From DATFDN01 sp963756545 (GTDB lineage: Bacteria > Pseudomonadota > Alphaproteobacteria > Acetobacterales > Acetobacteraceae): DNA of 64,000 nucleotides. Under the pieces are notes generated by a model, which ran no database searches, was not told the origin of the DNA, and saw nothing but the letters and a program-made list of their open reading frames with translations. A program made the translations under genes and the position numbers. Every line of letters starts with the position of its first letter. Within the stretch, counting starts at the first letter, position 1. Positions 49,171 through 57,847 of the stretch are shown in pieces. The DNA is taken from the NCBI GenBank assembly GCA_963756545.1, contig CAVWNY010000003.1, positions 1,178,001-1,242,000 on the forward strand. Reading direction: 5' to 3'.

Positions 49171-50802
49171 ATGACGCGGTACGTCTTCATCACCGGCGGC
49201 GTGGTCTCCTCGCTCGGCAAAGGCCTCGCCTCCGCGGCGCTCGGCGCGCTGTTGCAGGCGCGCGGCTATTCCGTGCGGCTGCGCAAGCTCGATCCCTATC
49301 TGAACGTCGATCCGGGGACGATGAGCCCCTATCAGCACGGCGAGGTGTTCGTCACCGACGACGGCGCCGAGACCGACCTCGACCTCGGCCACTACGAACG
49401 CTTCACCGGCGTGCACGCCAGTAAGGCCGACAACGCCACGACGGGACGCATCTACTCCGAGGTGATCGCCAAGGAGCGGCGCGGCGACTACCTGGGCGCG
49501 ACGGTGCAGGTGATCCCGCACATCACCGACGCCATCAAGGAGGTGGTGCTGCACGAATCCGCCGAATTCGATTTCGTGCTGGTGGAGATCGGCGGGACGG
49601 TCGGCGACATCGAGAGCCTGCCGTTCCTGGAGGCGATCCGCCAGCTCTCCAACGAGCTGGGGCCGGAGCGCGCGATGGTCGTGCATCTGACCCTCCTGCC
49701 GTACATCGCATCGGCTGGCGAGCTGAAGACCAAGCCGACCCAGCATTCGGTCAAGGAGCTGCTGAGCGTCGGCATCCAGCCGCAGATGCTGCTCTGCCGG
49801 TGCGACCGCCCGATCCCCGACGGCGAGCGCCGCAAGATCGCGCTGTTCTGCAACGTCCGGCCCGAGGCGGTGATCGCGGCGCTGGACGTGGACACGATCT
49901 ACGCCGTGCCGCTGCGCTACCACGCCGAGGGGATGGACCGCGAGGTGCTGCGCCATTTCGGCCTGAACGCCGATGGCGCCATCGACCTCTGCCGCTGGCA
50001 GCGGATCGTGGACGCTGTGCGCGGCCCCGAAGGCGAGGTGCGCATCGCGATCGTCGGCAAGTACACGAGCCTGCTCGACAGCTATAAATCGCTCGCCGAG
50101 GCGCTGGCGCACGGTGGCATCATCAACCGGGTGCGCGTGCGGCCGGACTGGGTGGACAGCGAGGTATTCGAGCAGGCGACGGCGGTGCAGCGCCTCGATG
50201 GCGTGGACGGCATCCTGGTGCCGGGCGGCTTCGGCGAGCGCGGCACGCCGGGCATGATCGCGGCGGTCCGCTTCGCGCGCGAACGCCGCGTGCCCTTCTT
50301 CGGCATCTGCTTCGGGATGCAGATGGCGGTGATCGAGGCGGCCCGGAACATGGCGGGGCTGGCCGATGCCTCCTCCACCGAGTTCGGGCCGTGCAAGACG
50401 CCCGTGGTGGGGCTGCTCACCGAATGGGCGCGCGGCAACGAGATCGAGCGGCGCATGCGGGGCGGCGATCTCGGCGGCACCATGCGGCTCGGCGCGTACC
50501 CCGCGGTGCTGGGCGAGGGCAGCCTGGTGCGTGAGATCTACGGTGGCGCCGCGCTCATCGCCGAGCGGCACCGGCACCGCTACGAGGTGAACGTGCATTA
50601 CCGCGACGTGCTGGAGGCGACCGGCCTGTGCTTCTCGGGGATGTCGCCCGACGGGGTGTTGCCGGAGATCATCGAGCTGCCGGAGCATCCGTGGTTCGTC
50701 GGCGTGCAGTTCCATCCCGAGCTGAAGTCCAAGCCCTTCGACCCGCATCCGCTGTTCGCCGGCTTCATCGGCGCGGCGGTCAAGCAGGCGCGGCTGGTGT
50801 GA
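49171..50802 (+). CDS. pyrG: CTP synthase
   Basis: PyrG aminates UTP to CTP using glutamine. From the ATG at 49171 it has 543 residues. The synthetase domain starts TRYVFITGGVVSSLGKGLAS and has LDPYLNVDPGTMSPYQHGEV and the DDGAETDLDLGHYERF loop. The glutaminase domain has GGFGERGTPGMIAA, the nucleophile Cys in FFGICFGMQMAVIEAARN, and the His/Glu pair in VQFHPELKSKP. It is complete. kdsA follows after 13 bp on the same strand. Confidence 0.97.
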   Translation: MTRYVFITGGVVSSLGKGLASAALGALLQARGYSVRLRKLDPYLNVDPGTMSPYQHGEVFVTDDGAETDLDLGHYERFTGVHASKADNATTGRIYSEVIAKERRGDYLGATVQVIPHITDAIKEVVLHESAEFDFVLVEIGGTVGDIESLPFLEAIRQLSNELGPERAMVVHLTLLPYIASAGELKTKPTQHSVKELLSVGIQPQMLLCRCDRPIPDGERRKIALFCNVRPEAVIAALDVDTIYAVPLRYHAEGMDREVLRHFGLNADGAIDLCRWQRIVDAVRGPEGEVRIAIVGKYTSLLDSYKSLAEALAHGGIINRVRVRPDWVDSEVFEQATAVQRLDGVDGILVPGGFGERGTPGMIAAVRFARERRVPFFGICFGMQMAVIEAARNMAGLADASSTEFGPCKTPVVGLLTEWARGNEIERRMRGGDLGGTMRLGAYPAVLGEGSLVREIYGGAALIAERHRHRYEVNVHYRDVLEATGLCFSGMSPDGVLPEIIELPEHPWFVGVQFHPELKSKPFDPHPLFAGFIGAAVKQARLV

Positions 50803-50815
50803 GGAGCGAAGGCCG

Positions 50816-51661
50816 ATGAGCGAGATTTCTCCGCGCGTGGTGCGGGTCGGGGCGATCGAGATCGCCAACGACCGGCCCTTCGTGATGATCGCCGGTCCGT
50901 GCCAGATCGAATCGCGTGGGCACGCGCTGGAGGTGGCGCACGCCCTGCGCGAGATGGCGCAGGAGACAGGCGTGGAGCTGATCTACAAGTCGAGCTTCGA
51001 CAAGGCCAACCGCACCTCGCTGGGCGCGGCGCGCGGGGTCGGGATGGCCGAGGGGCTGGCGATCCTGGCCGAGGTGCGCACGGCGACCGGGCTGCCCGTG
51101 CTGACCGACGTGCACACCGCCGAGCAGTGCGCGCCGGCGGCCGAGGCGGTGGACGTGCTGCAAATCCCCGCCTTCCTCTGCCGCCAGACCGATCTTCTGC
51201 TCGCCGCCGGCCGCACCGGCCGGCCGGTGAACGTGAAGAAGGGCCAGTTCCTGGCGCCCTGGGACATGGCGAACGTCGCCGCCAAGATCGCGAGCACCGG
51301 GAACCATGACGTTCTGCTCTGCGAGCGGGGGACGAGCTTCGGCTACAACGCGCTGGTCACGGACTTCCGGGCATTGCCGATCATGGCACGCACGGGCTAT
51401 CCGGTGGTGTTCGACGCGACCCATTCGGTGCAGCAGCCGGGCGGGCGGGGCGCGTCCTCGGGGGGCGAGCGGGAATTCGTCCCGGTGCTGGTGCGCGCGG
51501 CAGTGGCGACGGGGGTCGCGGCGGTGTTCATCGAGTGCCATCCGGACCCGGATCGGGCACCTAGCGATGGGCCGACTATGGTCTCATTGCGGGAGATGCC
51601 GGCGCTGATCGCACGGCTGAAGGCATTTGACCGACTTGCGAAAAGCGATGGGAGCGACTGA
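50816..51661 (+). CDS. kdsA: 3-deoxy-8-phosphooctulonate synthase KdsA
   Basis: KdsA condenses arabinose-5-phosphate and PEP to KDO-8-phosphate for lipopolysaccharide core synthesis. The product has 281 residues with family motifs: VMIAGPCQIESRGHALEVAH, IYKSSFDKANRTS, PVLTDVHTAEQC, IPAFLCRQTDLLLAAGRTG and VNVKKGQFLAPWDM, then GNHDVLLCERGTSFGYN and FDATHSVQQPGG. The last part has FIECHPDPDRAPSDGPTM. In relatives eno usually follows; here a sulfotransferase-type glycan gene starts 3 bp downstream. A partial, degenerate second copy of kdsA lies 1.7 kb further on. Confidence 0.96.
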   Translation: MSEISPRVVRVGAIEIANDRPFVMIAGPCQIESRGHALEVAHALREMAQETGVELIYKSSFDKANRTSLGAARGVGMAEGLAILAEVRTATGLPVLTDVHTAEQCAPAAEAVDVLQIPAFLCRQTDLLLAAGRTGRPVNVKKGQFLAPWDMANVAAKIASTGNHDVLLCERGTSFGYNALVTDFRALPIMARTGYPVVFDATHSVQQPGGRGASSGGEREFVPVLVRAAVATGVAAVFIECHPDPDRAPSDGPTMVSLREMPALIARLKAFDRLAKSDGSD

Positions 51662-51664
51662 GCA

Positions 51665-53424
51665 TTGCAGATCAATTATCCAATCTACGTTGGCGATAGG
51701 ACGGCGGGTACAGCCGAGCAAGAGAAGTCGGCCGTCCTGTTTCTGGGCATGCATCGGAGCGGGACGTCCGCTGCCGCGGGCGTGTTTTCCCGGCTGGGAG
51801 TGGATCTCGGGTCGGATCTCATGGATGCGGCTGACGACAATCCGAAGGGATTCTATGAGCATCGAGGGATAGTCGCCCTGCACGACGAAGTGCTTGCCGT
51901 GCTGGACAGCAGATGGGATGACCCCCGACCGCTTCCGGCCGGATGGGAGCGCGACCCCCGCCTTATCCCGCTACGGCGTCGGCTGCGGACAATCCTGGCG
52001 GACGAATTTTCCGGAAAGCCGCTGTGGGGATTCAAGGATCCGCGGCTGTGCCGTCTCCTGCCGCTCTGGCTGCCGTTGCTGCACGAGCTCCGTGTGACAC
52101 CCAGGTTTGTCCTGGTGGTCCGGTCTCCCGTGGATGCATCTCACTCTCTGCGAAGGCGCGATGGCATATTGCAGGAACGGTCATCGATGCTTTGGCTGTC
52201 CTATATCGTTTCCGCTGAACAGAACACCCGCACGCTTCCTCGAACCACGCTGTTCTACGATGACCTTTTGCACGACTGGCGCGGCGAGGTCGCAGAGTTC
52301 AGCGGGAGCTTGGGGTGGACCTGTACGCGCTGTCTGGGTCGATCATCAATGAAATCGAGGAGTTCCTGTCCTTCGACCTGCGGCACCAGGATGGTTCCCC
52401 GACGGTGGCGGTGCATGCTCCGCAAAACATCCATGTACAATCAGCGTACGACGCACTTTGTGGTTGGCGGCGGGGCGAGGCTTTCAACGAGGACGTCTTT
52501 GACGATGCGGCCCGGGCGTTGGCCGATGCCGATGCGAGTGCCCGCCCGATCGCAGATTACCTCCTGACGAGGGCCAATTCGCAGGTCCGGCATGTCACCG
52601 GATTGCTCGATGGTGCTCGAGACGAGATCGCCCAGCTCGAAGCCGGTGCTCAACGAAGCCGTGTCGAGACGCAAGAGGCGCAGGCGGAAGCTGCCCGGAT
52701 GCGGCTGGAAGCCGAGGCCGTGTCTGCGGAGCGTGACTCGGCGTGGGCTGTGCGTGACTCGGCGTCGGCGGAGCGCGACGCGGCGCGTGCGGACGCCGAT
52801 GCCGTGCGGGCGGAGTGCAGGGCCATCCGTGCTGAGATCGCCACGGCGAACTCCGAGGCTATCGCGGCGCGTGTCGAGGCGGCCTCAGCCCGCAGCGAGA
52901 CGGAAGCCGCGCTGGTCGCGAGGGCGGCGGATCTCCGTGCTAGCCGCCAGGCAGCGGAAGCGCAGCGGTGCGCTATCGCCGCCTATGCCGCCTCGCTCGA
53001 AACGGAACTTGCAGCGATAAAGGCCAGCACCAGTTGGCGTCTCGGCGCGCCTGCGCGTCGTTTCCTGGAGCGATCGTCTGGGCGGCTCCACCTGTTGAGA
53101 CGCGGCGCCGCCAGGGCCAGGTCACTTGTGTTACGCTCCCTGCCATTCGGGCGGGGCGCCGGTGAGCGGCGCGAGCGCGCCGAGGCAGCCGCGTTGGTCG
53201 CCTGCGGGCAATTCGACGACGCTTGGTACATTGAGCGGTATCCCGATGTCAGCGCCGCGGGCCTCGATCCAGTGGCGCACTACATCGAGCATGGACGAGC
53301 GGAGGGCCGAGAGGCTCGCCGGCCGCACGCGCCGGCCGGTGAACGTCAAGGCGGAGCAATTCCCGGCGCCGTGGGAATACATGACGAACCTCACCGCCAA
53401 GATCGCCTCGGCCGGGAACCATGA
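51665..53424 (+). pseudogene. Sulfotransferase fused to coiled coil and PDV repeat, broken by a frameshift
   Basis: Read from TTG at 51665, the first part is a sulfotransferase-like domain: SAVLFLGMHRSGTSAAAGVF with the PAPS-binding GMHRSGTS loop, SDLMDAADDNPKGFYEHR, then WGFKDPRLCRLLPLWLPLL and FVLVVRSPVDASHSLRRRDG. At about 52310 the frame is lost. The continuation VDLYALSGSIINEIEEFLSF is in the next frame and stays open to 53424; adding one G to the GGGG run at 52310-52313 restores one protein of about 586 residues. The second part is an Ala/Arg/Glu coiled coil, ASTSWRLGAPARRFLE, and one FDDAWYIERYPDVSAAGLDP repeat. Its last 35 or so residues are read out of frame from a kdsA remnant, so the 3' end is truncated too. 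A sequencing error at the G run is possible. Confidence 0.75.
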
Positions 53425-53567
53425 CGGGCTGCTGTGCGGCCGGAGTTCGTCCCGGAGCCGGCGCTCGCGGCGGCGGCGGTGGGGGTTGCGGCGATCGTCG
53501 TGGAGTGCCATCGGGACCCGGACCGGGCGTCGAGCGATGGGCCGAATGCGGGAGATGCGGGGCGTGC
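53315..53567 (+). pseudogene. Degenerate partial copy of kdsA
   Basis: DNA similar to two parts of the resident kdsA. 53315 to about 53437 matches 51205-51330 (the VNVKKGQFLAPWDM to GNHDVLLC region, here VNVKAEQFPAPWEYM and GNHDGLLC). About 53439-53567 matches 51470-51605 (EFVPVL to ECHPDPDRAPSDGP, here EFVPEP and ECHRDPDRASSDGP). About 137 bp between them are missing and the frame is disrupted. It sits at the junction of two large glycan genes and provides the 3' end of one. It is probably left by recombination between two kdsA copies. Confidence 0.8.
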
Positions 53568-53586
53568 CGGAGGGGGAGACATCACG

Positions 53587-56500
53587 TTGAACCAGATGGG
53601 CGATACGGAACCGGATTACGGCCCAGCCTACTATGCTACCCATTGCGGGCCATTGCCGTATGAGCGCAGCCCTCACTGGTTGCAGTTCTTCGGGAACATC
53701 GCGGATGAACTGGTGCGCGCGTTCGCTCCGCGGCGCGCCTTCGACGCGGGCTGTGCCCACGGGTTTCTCGTCGAGTCCCTGTGGGATCGGGGGGTAGAGG
53801 CCTACGGACGCGACATATCTGCCTTCGCCATCTCGCAGGTGCGCGCCGATGTCCGCCCGTTCTGTGAAGTGGGGTCGATCGCCGACCCTGTCGGCGGCGC
53901 ATACGACCTGGTCACCTGCATCGAAGTTCTGGAACACATGCCGGCCGAGGAGGCCGAGGGCGCCATCTCGGCGATCACGGAAGCGGCGCCCACGATCCTG
54001 TTTTCCTCTTCACCGAGCGACCTCGACGAGCCGACGCATGTCAATGTCCGCCCCACCATCTCGTGGTTGCGCGCCTTCGCCGCGCGCGGCTTCGCGCCTC
54101 TGGCGAGCTTCGACGCGAGTTTCGTCGCTCCACACGCCTTCGTGCTGCGCCGGCGCAATGAGGCGCCCTCCGACGAGGAACTCATGGGCTTCGCGGCCCA
54201 GGTGCGGCTTCGCGTCCACCTAGCGGACAGCGCGCGCCGCGTCGGCGAACTGGACGCCGAGGTGCGACGCGTGATGGCCGAAGCGACAGGCGCCCGGGCC
54301 GAAGCGACCGGCGCCCGGGCCGAAGCGGTGGCGGCCGCCGAGGCATTGAAAACGGCGAACGAGCGGGCGGAAGCAGCGGCGCGGGCCGAAGCGTCGTCGC
54401 GCGCCGCATCATCCCTGCGCGCCCGCGAAGCGGAGACGGCGCGTGCGGAGGCGGAGACGGCGCGGGCCGAAGCGAAGGCGGCGCGCGCCGAGACGGAGGC
54501 GGCGCGTGCCGAAGCGGAGGCGGCGCGTGCCGCGGCGGAGGCGGCGCGTGCCGCGGCGGAGGCGGCGCGTGCGGAGGCGGAGGGGGGACGCGCCGAAACG
54601 GGGACGGCGCGTGCCGAGGCCGAGGCGGCGCGTGCCGAATCGGAGGCGGCGCGGGCCGGAGCAAAGGCGGCGCGGGCCGAGGCGGAGACGGCGCGTGCCG
54701 AAGTCGAGACGGCGCGCGCCGAGGCCGAACTGATCCGGCAAGGCGCGGAGGCGACGCGCCACGATCTCGACGTGCTCCTTGCCTCCACATCCTGGCGGGC
54801 CACCGCGTCGATGCGATCGCTGATGAGCGGGATGCCGCCTGGCGTTCATCGGATTTTGCGGCACGGCGCCAGGGCCCTTTGGTGGATGCTGACACCGCAC
54901 CGGACCAGCGCGCGGATGCGCTCGTTGCGCGCTCGGCGCCGGCCCCTTGCGGCGCCGGCCTTCGAGGAGCCATCCCCCGCGGAGCCCCGCATCGACTTGC
55001 GGCCCCTTGCACCAGCGCCGGGCGCACCTCCGCCGGAGGACATCGCGCTGCTCGCTTCATCGTCGTTGTTCGACAGCGGATGGTATCTCGAAAATCATCC
55101 GGATGTGGCGATCGCCGGCATTGATCCCGTATGCCACTATCTTTTCTCCGGCGCTGCCGAGGGGCGTGATCCGGGACCGGATTTTTCGACTTCAGCCTAT
55201 TTGGCGCGCTATCCGGATGTTCTGAATGCCGGTGTGAACCCAATCGTCCATTATCTCCGTCTGGGACGAAAGGAGGGACGCATCGTGGCGGGCGCGCTGC
55301 ATGGCCGCCCGCCCCTGGACCCGATTGCTTATCAACGTTGGGTGTGCGCTTACGATACGCTCGATGGCACTGCCCGCGATGCGATCCGCCTCCGCATCGC
55401 CGGCATGTCGTCGCGCCCGACGCTCTCCATAGTGATGCCGGTCTATAACACTCCGGAACACCTTCTCAGGGAGGCAATCGCCTCGGTGCGGGCGCAACTC
55501 TATCCCGACTGGGAGCTGTGCATCGCCGATGATGCCTCCTCCGAGCCGCACGTTCGCGGCGTTCTGGAGGAGCTCGCCGCGCGGGAGAAGCGGATCAAGG
55601 TGGTGATGCGCGAGACTAACGGACATATCGCGGCGGCCAGCAACTCCGCGCTCGAACTCGCGACCGGCGAGTTTGTCGCATTGATGGATCACGACGATTT
55701 TCTGCCGGCGCACGCGCTTTACGAGGTCGCCGCCGAGCTGGAACAACACCCCTGCACCGATATTCTCTACTCCGACGAGGACCATTGCGACGAGCGCGGC
55801 GTTCGCGACCACCCGTATTTCAAGTCCGACTGGAATCCCGAACTCTTGCTCGGCCAGAACATCGTCAACCACCTGGGAGTCTATCGGCGTTCCCTGATTG
55901 CTCGGATCGGTGGGATGCGAGCAGGATTCGAGGGGAGCCAGGATTGGGATTTGGCGTTGCGGGCCAGCGCAGCGACCCACGCCGACCGTATTCGCCACAT
56001 TCCGACCGTGCTGTATCACTGGCGCTGCGGCGCCGACATGGCGAGCTTTTCCGAGAGCCAACGGGATCGGTGCGCGGCCGCCGCGCGGCGCGCCGTGTCC
56101 GATTGCCTGGAGAGTCGCGGCATTGATGGCGCGCGCGTGGTGTCGGTCGGTGTGGGGGGGTGGAACCGGGTGATTTATCCCCTGCCGGACCCCGCGCCTC
56201 TGGTTTCGGTCGTTGTGGCCACGCGCGATCGTGCCGAGCTGCTGGCGCGCTGTACCGAGGGCGTGCTGCACCGTACGGATTATCTGGAAATCGAATTGAT
56301 CGTCGCCGACAATGACAGCCGAGAAGCGGAGACGAAGAGCCTTTTCGGCCGGCTCGCGGCCCAAGAGCGGGTGCGGATCGTCTCCTGCCCCGGGCCATTC
56401 AACTATTCCGCTATCAACAATCTGGCCGTGGCGCGGGCTTCCGGCGAAGTCGTCGTGCTTCTCAACAACGACATCGACGTGATCGAGCCCGATTGGCTGC

Positions 56501-57099
56501 GCGAACTGGTTTCTCATGCCATCCGACCGGAGGTTGGAGCTGTGGGCGCCAAGCTGCTGTATGCCGATGGCCGGGTTCAACACGCGGGCGTCGTGCTAGG
56601 AGCCGGCGGAGTCGCGGGTCATTTCGGCTACCTCGCCACAGAGGACGACATTGGCTACTTCGGCCAGCATATCCTCACACGCAATGTCTCGGCGGTGACG
56701 GGCGCCTGTCTCGCCGTTCGACGCACGCTCTATGAGGAGGTGGGCGGCCTCGACGAACGGAATTTGCCGGTCGCGTTCAACGACGTGGATTTCTGCCTTC
56801 GTCTGAGGCGAGGGGGGTACAACAATGTCTGGACCCCGTTCGCAAAGCTTTTTCATCTCGAGAGTGCCTCGCGCGGTTCGGATCTCGTGCCGGAAAAGGC
56901 CGAGCGGTTTCGTAAGGAATGCGAGTACATGACGGCGACCTGGGGCGATCTGCTTGCGGCTGATCCATATTACAACCCGAACCTGGCACTGGAAAATGGA
57001 CGCTTCCGGCTGGCGGCCCCCCCGAGACGCAGACAGCGGTGGCTGACCGAGGACGAAAGCCAGCCGCATGTCGCGGCATCCAGTCGTCTGGCGGCATGA
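53587..57099 (+). CDS. Giant glycan enzyme: methyltransferase, heptad coiled coil, PDV repeats, two GT2 domains
   Basis: A protein of about 1170 residues from TTG at 53587 (GGAGGGGGAG upstream; ATG at 53596 is the alternative). Residues about 30-215 are a SAM methyltransferase (RRAFDAGCAHGFLVESLWDR, then DLVTCIEVLEHMPAEEAEGA). Residues about 225-391 are a near-perfect heptad array of ARAEAET/ARAEAEA units, a long coiled coil. ASTSWRATASMRSL follows (about 397-410). Two FDSGWYLENHPDV-type repeats are at about 493-566. The first GT2 domain is at about 612-808 (LSIVMPVYNTPEHLLREAIA, CIADDASSEPHV, LMDHDDFLPAHALYEVA). The second is at about 870-1098 (VSVVVATRDRAELLARCTEG, LLNNDIDVIEPDWLRELV, FNDVDFCLRLRRGGYNN). 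It likely builds and methylates a surface polysaccharide. Confidence 0.9.
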   Translation: MNQMGDTEPDYGPAYYATHCGPLPYERSPHWLQFFGNIADELVRAFAPRRAFDAGCAHGFLVESLWDRGVEAYGRDISAFAISQVRADVRPFCEVGSIADPVGGAYDLVTCIEVLEHMPAEEAEGAISAITEAAPTILFSSSPSDLDEPTHVNVRPTISWLRAFAARGFAPLASFDASFVAPHAFVLRRRNEAPSDEELMGFAAQVRLRVHLADSARRVGELDAEVRRVMAEATGARAEATGARAEAVAAAEALKTANERAEAAARAEASSRAASSLRAREAETARAEAETARAEAKAARAETEAARAEAEAARAAAEAARAAAEAARAEAEGGRAETGTARAEAEAARAESEAARAGAKAARAEAETARAEVETARAEAELIRQGAEATRHDLDVLLASTSWRATASMRSLMSGMPPGVHRILRHGARALWWMLTPHRTSARMRSLRARRRPLAAPAFEEPSPAEPRIDLRPLAPAPGAPPPEDIALLASSSLFDSGWYLENHPDVAIAGIDPVCHYLFSGAAEGRDPGPDFSTSAYLARYPDVLNAGVNPIVHYLRLGRKEGRIVAGALHGRPPLDPIAYQRWVCAYDTLDGTARDAIRLRIAGMSSRPTLSIVMPVYNTPEHLLREAIASVRAQLYPDWELCIADDASSEPHVRGVLEELAAREKRIKVVMRETNGHIAAASNSALELATGEFVALMDHDDFLPAHALYEVAAELEQHPCTDILYSDEDHCDERGVRDHPYFKSDWNPELLLGQNIVNHLGVYRRSLIARIGGMRAGFEGSQDWDLALRASAATHADRIRHIPTVLYHWRCGADMASFSESQRDRCAAAARRAVSDCLESRGIDGARVVSVGVGGWNRVIYPLPDPAPLVSVVVATRDRAELLARCTEGVLHRTDYLEIELIVADNDSREAETKSLFGRLAAQERVRIVSCPGPFNYSAINNLAVARASGEVVVLLNNDIDVIEPDWLRELVSHAIRPEVGAVGAKLLYADGRVQHAGVVLGAGGVAGHFGYLATEDDIGYFGQHILTRNVSAVTGACLAVRRTLYEEVGGLDERNLPVAFNDVDFCLRLRRGGYNNVWTPFAKLFHLESASRGSDLVPEKAERFRKECEYMTATWGDLLAADPYYNPNLALENGRFRLAAPPRRRQRWLTEDESQPHVAASSRLAA
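54424..54745 (+). repeat. Tandem 21-nt repeats encoding heptads
   Basis: About fifteen imperfect units of the form GAGGCGGCGCGTGCCGAAGC (20 nt shown of the 21-nt unit), each coding seven residues such as ARAEAEA or ARAEAET. The repetition gives a uniform Ala/Arg/Glu coiled coil inside the large glycan protein. Units differ by a few bases, and copy-number change would keep the frame. Confidence 0.85.
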
Positions 57100-57128
57100 T
57101 CCCTCGCATATCCTAATTGGGAGATTTC

Positions 57129-57818
57129 ATGGCCGAGTTTCATTTCGTGGAAGATTATGAGCGGCACGTGCGGGACCTGTTGCAGGCGCATCCGCTCGAT
57201 AAAGCCATGTCGCTGGCTGTCGGCGGAGACTACGAAAAGGTCGGTGCGATCGAACTCGCCATCCTGCGTCATGCCGGCTTGGTCGACGGGATGTCCCTTA
57301 TCGACCTGGGCTGCGGCAGCGGCCGGCTGGCCGACGCCCTGGGTCGGGAGATGCGCCTGGAGTATCTCGGAACCGATATCGTGCAATCGTTGCTGGATTA
57401 TGCCCGCACAAAGACGCCGGCGAATTACCGCTTCGCTCTGCACCGCGATCTCTCACTGCCGGCCGAGGATGCTTCCGCCGACATGGTGAGCGCGTTCAGC
57501 GTGTTCACCCATCTGTTGCATGAGGAATCCTTCCTCTATTTACAGGACGGGTGGCGCACGCTGAGGCGCGGTGGTCGGATCGTGTTTTCGTTCCTGGAGT
57601 TCGCCAGTCCGGCGCACTGGGCTGTTTTTCAAAGAATGCTGGACGAGCGGCGCAGTAGCGCGCGCTCGCCCCTCAACACCTTCATCGATCGAGACGCCAT
57701 CCGAGTCTGGGCGAAGCATCTGAGCTATGAGGTGGAATGCCTCATCGACGGAACCCAGGCGCCCTGGAAGGGCACGGCTCTTGGCCAATCAATCGCGATC
57801 TTGCGAAAGCCCCGTTAA
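57129..57818 (+). CDS. Class I SAM-dependent methyltransferase
   Basis: A 229-residue methyltransferase. The ATG at 57129 follows GGGAG with 6 bp spacing (an in-frame TTG at 57117 is less likely). Motif I is MSLIDLGCGSGRLADALGRE; then MRLEYLGTDIVQSLLDYART, SADMVSAFSVFTHLLHEESF and RTLRRGGRIVFSFLEF, the Methyltransf_11/25 pattern. It lies 29 bp after the giant glycan gene on the same strand and probably methylates the same polysaccharide or its precursor. The substrate is unknown. It converges with the next methyltransferase gene (29 bp). Confidence 0.9.
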   Translation: MAEFHFVEDYERHVRDLLQAHPLDKAMSLAVGGDYEKVGAIELAILRHAGLVDGMSLIDLGCGSGRLADALGREMRLEYLGTDIVQSLLDYARTKTPANYRFALHRDLSLPAEDASADMVSAFSVFTHLLHEESFLYLQDGWRTLRRGGRIVFSFLEFASPAHWAVFQRMLDERRSSARSPLNTFIDRDAIRVWAKHLSYEVECLIDGTQAPWKGTALGQSIAILRKPR

Positions 57819-57847
57819 TCAGGGCGATGCCGCGGCGCGGGGATGTC

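Noticed and set aside
54424..54745. CRISPR-like array
   Set aside because: Units are 21 nt without spacers, in frame, and encode regular heptads of a coiled coil.
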